From an uncultured Pseudomonadota bacterium (GTDB lineage Bacteria > Pseudomonadota > Gammaproteobacteria > Methylococcales > Methylomonadaceae): 39,373 nucleotides of DNA. The position numbers and the translations under genes are program-made. How positions within the stretch are numbered: the stretch's first letter is position 1; the number at the start of each line of letters is the position of its first letter. The notes under the pieces were generated by a model. That model worked only from the letters and a program-made list of their open reading frames with translations. It did not search any database and was not told where the DNA came from. The stretch lies in NCBI GenBank assembly GCA_903928965.1, contig CAIYSZ010000004.1:1-39373 (forward strand). The letters run 5' to 3'. Below, piece after piece: positions 1-6,824 of this stretch.

Positions 1-1227
1 GGTTTTGTCGTGTACAGAGCAGAAGTAGTCAAGGATTATTTTTTTTATTTCATTAATGTTAGCTTCATTTTGCTTAGGCAGCAAATCAAAATAATGTTTT
101 ATTTTAATAAACTTGCGGGGATCGTGAGTTAATTTTGGACTAAAAATTGATTCAATATATTTAATCGACTCACAGATACTTTCATGCCGTTTGTCTTTAA
201 ACTGAAGAAGCTCTGAATTTCTACTTAAGTATCGAAGCATACCTTTATTGGTGTCATTAATATCGATACCAATATTCTCTGGCTCTGAGAACTTAAGATA
301 ATTCTTTAACAGCTCATAAGACAAATGATATCGAAGGCTTCTTCTCCGCTCCATAATTTGATTACGATTTTTATCTAAAAATCCAGATTGATCTAATTGC
401 AAACAGCGCAATTCATACTCAAGCAACTCATAATGATATGCAATAAGTTTTTCAAAACATGTATGCTCATCACTGGGATGCTTATCAAAATCAATTTTCT
501 CTATAACAGAAATGCATTGGTTAAAGTAGTTAATAATATTAATTAATTCCTCAGTATTGAATTCTTTTTTCAAATCCTCAAAAACATGACTCATAAAAAC
601 AGATGTCTTAAATATTATTTCCGTTTCATTGACTTCTGAGCTACTGAAACCCTCATGTCGCATCCAACGAATTAAGCTATCAATTGTTTGGTATCGTGGT
701 GTTCTTTTACTTTTTAGATCCTGTAAATAATTTTCAATTTTTCCAGACCAAACGAATTTATTTCTAATATAAGCTTTTAGCAGTAACATTGGCGAGATAA
801 TCTTTCCATTTTTCACTATCGGAAAAAATAGCCTCGAACTTTTTAATACTTCCAGCATATTGTGATTTATGTTAAAAAAATGCCATATTGCGACAAGTTG
901 CGGCAAATATAAGTACACAAAAAAAGCTACTTTAATTTGTTTTTCTGGCAATACGGTGTAATAATTTAAATTATTAAGATAAATAAGCTCACTTTCTACA
1001 ACCTGGAGAATATGCTGTATGATTTCTTGTGCTCTTTTATCGTTTTTTGCAATACTATTAAGTATAAGCGGCAGTATTTTATTTGAGTACTGTTCTCGCT
1101 TATTAATATATGATCTTGATTCGCTGAATCTGTTTTTTTGAGTTCTTTTTTCTGTTGTATCATAAGTAACCCCAAGATAGTTGATTAACTTATTTACCAA
1201 ATCTTCATAACGTATTATTTTTATCAT
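1..1227 (-). CDS. Large hypothetical protein, C-terminus cut by the window edge
   Basis: I translated this stretch by hand. From an ATG at 1227 the minus strand stays open for 409 codons to position 1 with no stop, so the gene continues outside the window. The protein begins MIKIIRYEDLVNKL. It is rich in Lys, Ile, Asn, Tyr, Leu and Glu, looks mostly helical, and shows no signal peptide, clear membrane segment or catalytic motif that I recognise. The DNA is very AT-rich compared with the core genes beyond 3.4 kb, as expected for cargo of a mobile element. The integrase at 2258-3337 supports that setting. No clear Shine-Dalgarno lies before the ATG. The function is unknown; genes in this position are often defence or phage-related, but nothing here shows that. 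Confidence 0.75.
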   Translation of the reverse strand, partial: MIKIIRYEDLVNKLINYLGVTYDTTEKRTQKNRFSESRSYINKREQYSNKILPLILNSIAKNDKRAQEIIQHILQVVESELIYLNNLNYYTVLPEKQIKVAFFVYLYLPQLVAIWHFFNINHNMLEVLKSSRLFFPIVKNGKIISPMLLLKAYIRNKFVWSGKIENYLQDLKSKRTPRYQTIDSLIRWMRHEGFSSSEVNETEIIFKTSVFMSHVFEDLKKEFNTEELINIINYFNQCISVIEKIDFDKHPSDEHTCFEKLIAYHYELLEYELRCLQLDQSGFLDKNRNQIMERRRSLRYHLSYELLKNYLKFSEPENIGIDINDTNKGMLRYLSRNSELLQFKDKRHESICESIKYIESIFSPKLTHDPRKFIKIKHYFDLLPKQNEANINEIKKIILDYFCSVHDKT

Positions 1228-1700
1228 ATTTCAATTTGTGTCAAAGTTATGCTGTGACAAGTACTTCGCAGCAAGTTCGCTTTCAATATAATGCCAATAA
1301 AATCAATAAACTGCATAAGCAATACAAAAAGACTTTCGGATTTGCACTTATCGTTTATAAGCAAACCTTGAAAAAGGAGATTTCTCGACTCAACTAGATT
1401 TACCTAAATTCAATCAACAACAATGAGAAGCACCGAGTAAAGATAACGCTAAATCATAATCCAATGCAATCGGCGTAGTTGATCTTTTAACCGATCTTTA
1501 AAGAGGCATGTGTAGCCCTCGGTAAACGATTAAGTCAGGATCAGCTAACTGATTATAGTTTATCAAAGTTCAACACGAAAAATATAACGCGAACCAATCT
1601 TTCCCTAGTCGTGTCTGTGGTGCATCGTGAGATGATTCGCGAAACGTTGACAAGGGAAATTGTCAGGGCCCCGCAGCCACGAAGCGCCAAATCAAGAAAC
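1228..1700. other. AT-rich intergenic stretch without a recognisable gene
   Basis: This separates the large hypothetical gene (minus strand) from the istB relic. A plus-strand frame is open from 1491 into the istB remnant, but its translation before about 1700 resembles nothing I recognise. It may be the decayed front part of the same IS gene. I see no RNA gene or clear promoter. Confidence 0.5.
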
Positions 1701-1947
1701 CGAAGCGCCTATTTGTTGTTAATTGATGAAGTGGGCTTTCCGTTGTCCAAATCTTCACGCGAACTTGTTGTTCGAACTCATCATCCGCCGATACGAGTGC
1801 AAAAAAAACAGTCATCGCTACTAACAAGGTCTTCGTAGAATGGGCGCGGTGTTTACCGACGACGCTTGCATTGTCGCCCTGATCGACCGCTTGGCTTATG
1901 ACTCCGAAATCAAGGGGTACGGAAAAAGAGCCCTTTTTAAGCATTAA
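1701..1947 (+). pseudogene. istB: Decayed IS21-family istB (transposition helper ATPase) fragment
   Basis: Reading across three frames rebuilds the C-terminal half of an IstB-type AAA+ ATPase. The first frame gives LLLIDEVGF (Walker B) and PLSKSSREL. The second gives FELIIRRYECKK. After a shift at a run of eight A residues comes TVIATNKVFVEWAR, and after another shift VFTDDACIVALIDRLAYDSE. This order matches IstB: the IDE(V)GF block, the RRYE block, the T-x-x-TN-K-x-F-x-EW block and the DRL block near the C-terminus. At least three frameshifts make it non-functional. No intact istA or clear IS ends were found in the window. It marks an old IS21-type insertion inside the integrated element. 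Confidence 0.7.
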
Positions 1948-2051
1948 AAGTAACAGTAAATTAGCATTTTTTATCATTGATGAGATTTTGAGATGTTTAG
2001 ATACACAATGTTATTTGTTTTTGCTTATAGAAACTATGTCTTATAACCAAT

Positions 2052-2408
2052 ATGCAGTTTCCTCCAAGAATTTTAAGATTAGATGAAGCTGCTTACTATT
2101 GCGGCATGGGCCGTACATTATTTGAACGAGAAATCAGACCGTTAGTTAATGAGATAAAGATCGGGGCAACAGGTGTTGGCTTTGATTTGATTGACTTGAA
2201 CCATGCCATTGATGTATATGTATCGCGCAACGTGAAGGTTCGCGAGGAGAAACCTTTATGTCTAAAACAAAAACCCCTGGACTGTACTGGGACAAAGAAA
2301 CAGGTAAAGGCTCCGTCGACAAGCGAATCGACGGAGTTGGAAGGGTTCGCCACCGCTTTACGGCAAGCACGCAAGGAGAAGCGAAAGCGGAATACCACCG
2401 TGCCATAG
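2052..2408 (+). CDS. AlpA/excisionase-like DNA-binding protein of the integrated element
   Basis: This is a small protein of 118 residues. Residues 3-60 (PRILRLDEAAYYCGMGR... through GVGFDLIDLNHAID) have the winged-helix layout of AlpA/MerR-type excisionases that accompany tyrosine integrases: a helix with the L-x-E-A-A-x-Y pattern, then a short wing. The C-terminal third is basic (RQARKEKRKR) and is encoded in DNA that overlaps the integrase start by 151 bp in another frame. The start is the ATG at 2052; its ribosome site is weak. By family it would direct excision, control the integrase, or both. A C-terminus overlapping the integrase start appears in similar excisionase-integrase pairs as far as I recall, so I keep the full length. 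Confidence 0.7.
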   Translation: MQFPPRILRLDEAAYYCGMGRTLFEREIRPLVNEIKIGATGVGFDLIDLNHAIDVYVSRNVKVREEKPLCLKQKPLDCTGTKKQVKAPSTSESTELEGFATALRQARKEKRKRNTTVP

Positions 2409-3337
2409 CACATGCAAAAACCTTGGCAGCGACGCCAAAGTTTAGAAGTTTTAGGGAAGCAGCCACTAAATTTTTAACGGAGGAAAACAAGGTTAGCTTA
2501 GATCGGGACGCTACTTGTCTTGCAAATTTGGATGCCTGGATTGGTCATTTAACCCTTGACCAAGTTCACCAGGGAACTCTGCAACCATATATCGAGCATA
2601 GAAGAGCTCAGGGCATAAAGAGTGGTACAGTGAATCGTGAGTTAGCTGTTGTTCGGCGAATTCTGACGTTGGCCACTAGGGTTTGGCGAGATAGCGAGAA
2701 TCAACCATGGTTGCCGTCAGCACCATTACTGAGAAAACCTGATTGGGGAGATGCGGCGAAGCCTTACCCCTTGACAATCGAAGAGCAGCGGCGTTTTTTC
2801 AAGGAATTACCGCCGCATTTGGTACAAATGGCGCTGTTTGCGGTTAATACTGGAGCTAGAGATAGGGTTGTAGGTGAGCTTCGCTGGGAGTGGGAGGTGA
2901 AGGTGCCTGAAATGGATACTTCTGTTTTCTTGGTACCGGGGGAGTTCACGAAAAACGCTACTCCATGCCTAATTGTGCTGAATTCCGTAGCCAAAATGAT
3001 TATTGATGAGCGCAGAGGAAAGATAACTACGCACGTTTTTGGTTATCGGGGAAAGCCAGTTGATCGCATGTATAACACGGCTTGGAAGAAAGCTTGGACG
3101 AGAGCGGGCTTACCGGAAGGCAAAGGTATTTTATCGGGCCCTCACAATTTGAGACACACCTTTGCCCGTCGCTTGCGATTGGCTGGAGTACCTTTGGAAA
3201 CTCGGAAAGCCTTGATGCACCACATTGATGGTGATATCACGGTGCATTATTCTCCGGCCGAAGTGGGTGAACTTCTCAAGGCAGTAGAAAAGTTAAATGA
3301 GGTGGAATCTACCACTATGCTTAGGTTATTATCATAA
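2258..3337 (+). CDS. int: Tyrosine recombinase (phage-type integrase)
   Basis: This 359-residue site-specific recombinase should integrate and excise the element at the adjacent tRNA-Thr gene. An N-terminal arm-type region (about 1-60) is followed by a core-binding domain (about 62-150) and a catalytic domain (about 170-345). Visible catalytic residues are Arg201/203 in NTGARDR, Lys232 in FTKNATP, His296 and Arg299 in HNLRHTFARR, His321/322 in LMHHIDGD and the nucleophile Tyr331 in VHYSP. The set is complete, so the enzyme looks functional. The start at 2258 has a good ribosome site (GAGGAG, about 7 nt upstream), and the GLYW start of the protein is typical of the family. It lies inside the end of the alpA frame and stops 77 bp before the tRNA 3' end, the usual place for a tRNA-targeting integrase. 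Confidence 0.92.
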   Translation: MSKTKTPGLYWDKETGKGSVDKRIDGVGRVRHRFTASTQGEAKAEYHRAIAHAKTLAATPKFRSFREAATKFLTEENKVSLDRDATCLANLDAWIGHLTLDQVHQGTLQPYIEHRRAQGIKSGTVNRELAVVRRILTLATRVWRDSENQPWLPSAPLLRKPDWGDAAKPYPLTIEEQRRFFKELPPHLVQMALFAVNTGARDRVVGELRWEWEVKVPEMDTSVFLVPGEFTKNATPCLIVLNSVAKMIIDERRGKITTHVFGYRGKPVDRMYNTAWKKAWTRAGLPEGKGILSGPHNLRHTFARRLRLAGVPLETRKALMHHIDGDITVHYSPAEVGELLKAVEKLNEVESTTMLRLLS

Positions 3338-3365
3338 TTTTACCCACTGGGTAATTTAGGGTAAA
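3338..3365. repeat. Two mutually exclusive inverted repeats just after the integrase
   Basis: TTACCCA-C-TGGGTAA (3340-3354) is a perfect 7-bp inverted repeat. Its left arm TTTTACCC (3338-3345) is also complementary to GGGTAAAA (3358-3365). The two hairpins share the left arm and cannot coexist. The site lies between int and the presumed attachment site, so it could be an integrase/excisionase arm site or a weak terminator. Which one is inference. Confidence 0.5.
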
Positions 3366-3414
3366 AAGATGGGGTAGCCGAAAAATTACAAGCTATTGAT
3401 ATATATAATTTTAA

Positions 3415-3490
3415 TGGTGCCGGAGATAGGAATCGAACCTACGACCTTCGCGTTACGAGTGCGCTGCTCTACCTGCTGAGCTACACCGGC
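3415..3490 (-). tRNA. thrW: tRNA-Thr (anticodon CGT)
   Basis: Read on the minus strand, a 76-nt cloverleaf runs from GCCGGTG to CTCCGGC plus an encoded ACCA end. The D arm is GCTC...GAGC, the anticodon loop CTCGTAA gives anticodon CGU (threonine, ACG codons), and the T arm is GTAGG-TTCGAAT-CCTAT. The anticodon stem resembles the Escherichia coli tRNA-Thr(CGU) stem, with one extra A-C mismatch next to the loop. It begins 9 nt after the hisI stop on the same strand, so it is probably transcribed with the his genes and processed out. Its 3' end faces the integrase, making it the likely attachment site. The symbol follows the E. coli CGU gene and is a guess. Confidence 0.96.
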
Positions 3491-3499
3491 ATGATGGGA

Positions 3500-3889
3500 T
3501 TATTTATAGATATGTTCGGGATCTTTCAGCACGGGTTCCCGAGTCCGCCAACCGCCGTCTTCCAAACCGCGGTAAAAACAGCTGGCGCGGCCGGTGTGGC
3601 AGGCTATGCCGCCTTCTTGTTCGATTTGCAGCAAAATCACGTCGGCGTCACAGTCGATCTGCATGTCGATCACCCGTTGCCGGTGGCCGGATTCCTCCCC
3701 CTTGCGCCACAGGCGTTGGCGGGAGCGGGACCAATACACCGCGTAACCTTCTTGCACGGTTAAGGCCAAGGCTTCGCGGTTCATCCAGGCGAACATGACT
3801 ACTCGGCCGCTGTCATGTTGTTGAGCGATGACCGGGATCAAACCGTCGTCAGTCCAGGCAACCTCATCTAGCCATGCGGCTGAACTCAT
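3500..3889 (-). CDS. hisI: Phosphoribosyl-AMP cyclohydrolase HisI
   Basis: This 129-residue cytoplasmic enzyme opens the purine ring of phosphoribosyl-AMP in histidine synthesis. Family motifs are clear: [10 protein letters not shown] near residue 32, [20 protein letters not shown], then D-x-D-x-D in IDCDADVIL (Mg site) and the Zn-binding cysteines in [14 protein letters not shown]. It is monofunctional, lacking the HisE pyrophosphohydrolase half; a separate hisE lies at 20196. Its start overlaps the hisF stop by 4 bp (ATGA), so it is translationally coupled as the last his gene of this operon. The tRNA-Thr gene follows 9 nt after the stop. Confidence 0.97.
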   Translation of the reverse strand: MSSAAWLDEVAWTDDGLIPVIAQQHDSGRVVMFAWMNREALALTVQEGYAVYWSRSRQRLWRKGEESGHRQRVIDMQIDCDADVILLQIEQEGGIACHTGRASCFYRGLEDGGWRTREPVLKDPEHIYK

Positions 3890-4659
3890 AATCTTACCTC
3901 GATCCCGTTCTGTTGTAAATGCCGTTTTGCCTGTTCGATGCTGTATTCGCCAAAATGAAAGATACTAGCCGCCAATACCGCGTCGGCCTTGCCTTGCAAA
4001 ATGCCGTCGGCCAAATCCTGCAGCACGCCGACGCCGCCGGAAGCGATAACCGGAATGCTCACCGCCTCGCTAATGGCGCGGGTCAAGGGCAGGTCAAAAC
4101 CCGATTTGGTGCCGTCGCGGTCCATGCTGGTCAACAGAATTTCCCCGGCGCCGTAAGACTGCATTTTTTCCGCCCAGCCTACCGCTTCAATGCCCGTGGG
4201 CTTGCGGCCGCCGTGGGTGAACAATTCCCAGCGCGGCGCTTCGCCCTCGGCGCTGACTTTCTTGGCGTCTATTGCCACCACAATGCATTGCGCGCCGAAT
4301 TTGTCGGCGGCCTGACGCACGAATTCCGGATTAAGCACGGCGGCGCTATTAATGCTGACCTTGTCCGCGCCGGCGTTCAACATGCGGCGTATATCCTCAA
4401 GGCTACGGATGCCGCCGCCCACCGTCAACGGAATAAACACCTCGCCGGCCACTTGCTCCACGACGTGCACCAGGGTGTCGCGGTCGTGGTGGGTGGCGGT
4501 AATGTCCAAAAAAGTGATTTCGTCCGCGCCTTCCCGGTCGTAGCGGCGGGCAATCTCCACCGGATCGCCGGCGTCGCGGATATCCACGAATTTAACGCCC
4601 TTGACCACTCGGCCGTTATCAACGTCTAAACAAGGGATGATGCGTTTAGCCAGGCTCAT
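3886..4659 (-). CDS. hisF: Imidazole glycerol phosphate synthase, cyclase subunit HisF
   Basis: This 257-residue (beta/alpha)8 barrel pairs with HisH. It uses ammonia from HisH to turn PRFAR into imidazole glycerol phosphate and AICAR. The N-terminus [18 protein letters not shown] is diagnostic, with catalytic Asp12. The second catalytic Asp lies at 131 in VVAIDAKKV. Phosphate-binding loops are seen in LTVGGGIRS and IASGGVG. Length is normal for the family. It lies 3 bp after hisA and overlaps hisI by 4 bp, in the order hisB-hisH-hisA-hisF-hisI. Confidence 0.98.
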   Translation of the reverse strand: MSLAKRIIPCLDVDNGRVVKGVKFVDIRDAGDPVEIARRYDREGADEITFLDITATHHDRDTLVHVVEQVAGEVFIPLTVGGGIRSLEDIRRMLNAGADKVSINSAAVLNPEFVRQAADKFGAQCIVVAIDAKKVSAEGEAPRWELFTHGGRKPTGIEAVGWAEKMQSYGAGEILLTSMDRDGTKSGFDLPLTRAISEAVSIPVIASGGVGVLQDLADGILQGKADAVLAASIFHFGEYSIEQAKRHLQQNGIEVRL

Positions 4660-4662
4660 AGT

Positions 4663-5397
4663 TCAACCAAATGATTCGGCAAGTTTTTCGGCCACGCTGA
4701 AATCCAGCGTGCCTTCATAAATGGCGCGGCCGGTAATGGCGCCGATGATGCCTTCGTGCGCCACCGCGCCCAAGGCGCGTATATCGTCCAGGTTAGTGAT
4801 GCCGCCGGAGGCGATGACCGGAATGTGAATCGAGCGCGCCAGTTTGGCGGTAGACTCTACGTTGACGCCTTGCATCATGCCGTCGCGGGTAATATCGGTA
4901 TAAATAATCGCCGCCACGCCGTTGGCCTCAAATTTTTGCGCCAGGTCGATCACATCGTGCCGCGACAACTTAGACCAGCCATCTATCGCCACCTTGCCTT
5001 CGCGGGCATCAAGGCCGATGATGATATGCCCCGGAAATTCGATGGAAATATCACGCACGAAATGCGGCTCGCTGACCGCCTTGGTGCCGATGATGACAAA
5101 CTCCACCCCGGCTTCCAGATAGGCTTGAATCGTATCCTCGTCACGGATGCCGCCGCCGATTTGCACCGGAATGTCGGGGTATGCGTCCACAATGGCGTGT
5201 ATCACCTCGGCATTGCGCGGCCGGCCGGCAAAAGCGCCGTCCAAATCCACCAAATGCAGTCGTTTGGCCCCGGCGTCAATCCAGCGCCCAGCCACCGCCA
5301 CCGGATCGTCGGAGAATACGGTGTCGTCCTCCATGCGCCCTTGGCGCAAGCGTACGCATTTGCCTTCTTTCAAATCAATGGCAGGTATCAGCAACAT
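4663..5397 (-). CDS. hisA: ProFAR isomerase HisA
   Basis: This 244-residue barrel enzyme isomerises ProFAR to PRFAR, the substrate of HisHF. Family signatures are [19 protein letters not shown] (catalytic Asp8), [19 protein letters not shown] (second catalytic Asp) and VIASGGI for phosphate binding. The length is typical. The gene sits between hisH (61-bp gap) and hisF (3-bp gap) on the minus strand. The gap before it contains a short GC-rich inverted repeat but no clear minus-strand terminator, so hisA is probably part of the same transcript. Confidence 0.98.
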   Translation of the reverse strand: MLLIPAIDLKEGKCVRLRQGRMEDDTVFSDDPVAVAGRWIDAGAKRLHLVDLDGAFAGRPRNAEVIHAIVDAYPDIPVQIGGGIRDEDTIQAYLEAGVEFVIIGTKAVSEPHFVRDISIEFPGHIIIGLDAREGKVAIDGWSKLSRHDVIDLAQKFEANGVAAIIYTDITRDGMMQGVNVESTAKLARSIHIPVIASGGITNLDDIRALGAVAHEGIIGAITGRAIYEGTLDFSVAEKLAESFG

Positions 5398-5458
5398 AGC
5401 TAGTTCTCAATGGTTAACGTCGTTATTATAATTAAGCCGGCCTCGGCGGCTTTTTGGG

Positions 5459-6106
5459 TTAAACACGGCCATCCCAATCTAAAAAGTTCCGTAACAACCG
5501 CAAGCCCGCGGCTTGGCTTTTTTCAGGATGGAATTGCACGGCAAAAATTTTGCCGTGGGTTAGCGCGCAGGCGAACGGGGCGGGATAATCGCTTTCCGCG
5601 GCGCAATGCGCCGGGTTGTCCGGCGCGGCGTAATAACTATGCACAAAATAAAAGCGGCTGTCTTGCGGAATACCCTGCCACAGCGGATGCGCATGCTGCC
5701 GCACTTGATTCCAGCCCATGTGCGGAATCTTCAGCCGTTGCCCGTCCGCTCCGGTCAAATGATAGCCAAAGCGGCGCACATGGCCGGGGATCAGGTTCAA
5801 ACACGGGGCTAGGCCGCCTTCCTCGCTATCGGTCAACAAGGCTTGCATACCTAGGCATATGCCCAATAACGGTTTTTCCGCGGCGGCAGCGCGTAAGGCT
5901 TCGTCCAGGCCGGATTCGCGCAAGGCGCGCATGCAGTCGGGCATGGCCCCGACACCGGGAAACACCACCCGGTCGGCGGCGGCGATGACCTTAAGGTCGG
6001 CGGTAACCTGCACGGCCGCCTCGGGGGCGACGTGTTGCAGGGCTTTGGCGATGGAATGCAGATTTCCCATTCCGTAATCGATAACGGCGACGGACGACAT
6101 AATCAT
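5459..6106 (-). CDS. hisH: Imidazole glycerol phosphate synthase, glutaminase subunit HisH
   Basis: This is a class I glutamine amidotransferase of 213-215 residues that supplies ammonia to HisF. The catalytic triad is visible: Cys84 in LLGICLGMQ, and His193 and Glu195 in VQFHPEKS. The N-terminus VAVIDYGMGNLHS is typical. Two in-frame ATGs (6106 and 6100) are possible; the second gives the usual MSSVAVIDYG start. It follows hisB after 36 bp and precedes hisA. Confidence 0.97.
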   Translation of the reverse strand: MIMSSVAVIDYGMGNLHSIAKALQHVAPEAAVQVTADLKVIAAADRVVFPGVGAMPDCMRALRESGLDEALRAAAAEKPLLGICLGMQALLTDSEEGGLAPCLNLIPGHVRRFGYHLTGADGQRLKIPHMGWNQVRQHAHPLWQGIPQDSRFYFVHSYYAAPDNPAHCAAESDYPAPFACALTHGKIFAVQFHPEKSQAAGLRLLRNFLDWDGRV

Positions 6107-6142
6107 AAAGTCAGGCGGATGTGCGTGTTGGAAGTCCCAGGT

Positions 6143-6736
6143 TTACAAGCTGCCTTTGGTGGAAGGAATGACGTGCGCCAGACGCGGGTCGTGGCTAATG
6201 GCCATTCGCACCGCGCGGCCAAACGCCTTGAATACGGTTTCGGCGATATGGTGTGCGTTGCCGCCTTTCAAATTGTCGATATGCAAGGTCGCGCCGGCGT
6301 GGTTCACAAAGCCTTGAAAGAACTCGCGGAATAAATCCACGTCAAATTGACCTATCATGCCGCGCGTAAACGTCACATTGTAAAACAAACCGGGGCGGCC
6401 GGAAAAATCCACCACCACCCGCGACAAGGATTCGTCCAAGGGGACATAAGCATGGCCGTAACGGTTGAGCCCTTTTTTATCCCCCAGCGCGCCGGCAAAG
6501 GCCTGCCCCAGCGTGATGCCTATATCCTCTACCGTGTGATGAGCGTCAATATGCAAATCGCCTTCCGCGTTGACCGTTAAATCAATAGCGCCGTGCCGCG
6601 CCACTTGGTCCAGCATATGCTCCAGAAACGGCAAACCGGTAAACAGCGCGGACTTGCCGTCGCCATCCAAATTAATCTCGATTTTTACGCGGGTCTCCAG
6701 AGTGTTGCGTTCCACCCTAGCTAAACGTGGGTTCAT
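6143..6736 (-). CDS. hisB: Imidazoleglycerol-phosphate dehydratase HisB (monofunctional)
   Basis: This 197-residue enzyme dehydrates imidazole glycerol phosphate. It carries the two metal-binding repeats, [14 protein letters not shown] and [14 protein letters not shown], and the N-terminus [20 protein letters not shown] start it at the ATG at 6736 ([11 protein letters not shown]), which gives the standard length. A longer frame from 6859 would run into the pepN end and add 41 residues unlike the family. The enterobacterial HisN phosphatase half is absent, so histidinol-phosphatase must be encoded elsewhere. The 88 bp between pepN and this gene probably hold the promoter of the his operon. The ribosome site is weak. 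Confidence 0.95.
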   Translation of the reverse strand: MNPRLARVERNTLETRVKIEINLDGDGKSALFTGLPFLEHMLDQVARHGAIDLTVNAEGDLHIDAHHTVEDIGITLGQAFAGALGDKKGLNRYGHAYVPLDESLSRVVVDFSGRPGLFYNVTFTRGMIGQFDVDLFREFFQGFVNHAGATLHIDNLKGGNAHHIAETVFKAFGRAVRMAISHDPRLAHVIPSTKGSL

Positions 6737-6824
6737 AAAACTTTTGTCGTGTGCATCAATTAAATTGAAAACCGCCCAATTAAAATCCCCAATTGGGTGC
6801 GCGTAGTTTACGTTATTGTTACGA

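Noticed and set aside
1611-1838. 75-codon plus-strand frame as a gene
   Set aside because: It is one frame of the decayed istB; the conserved blocks continue in other frames.
4756-5403. 215-codon plus-strand frame opposite hisA, and similar long frames opposite hisF, hisH and pepN
   Set aside because: They are shadows of strongly conserved genes on the other strand in GC-rich DNA.
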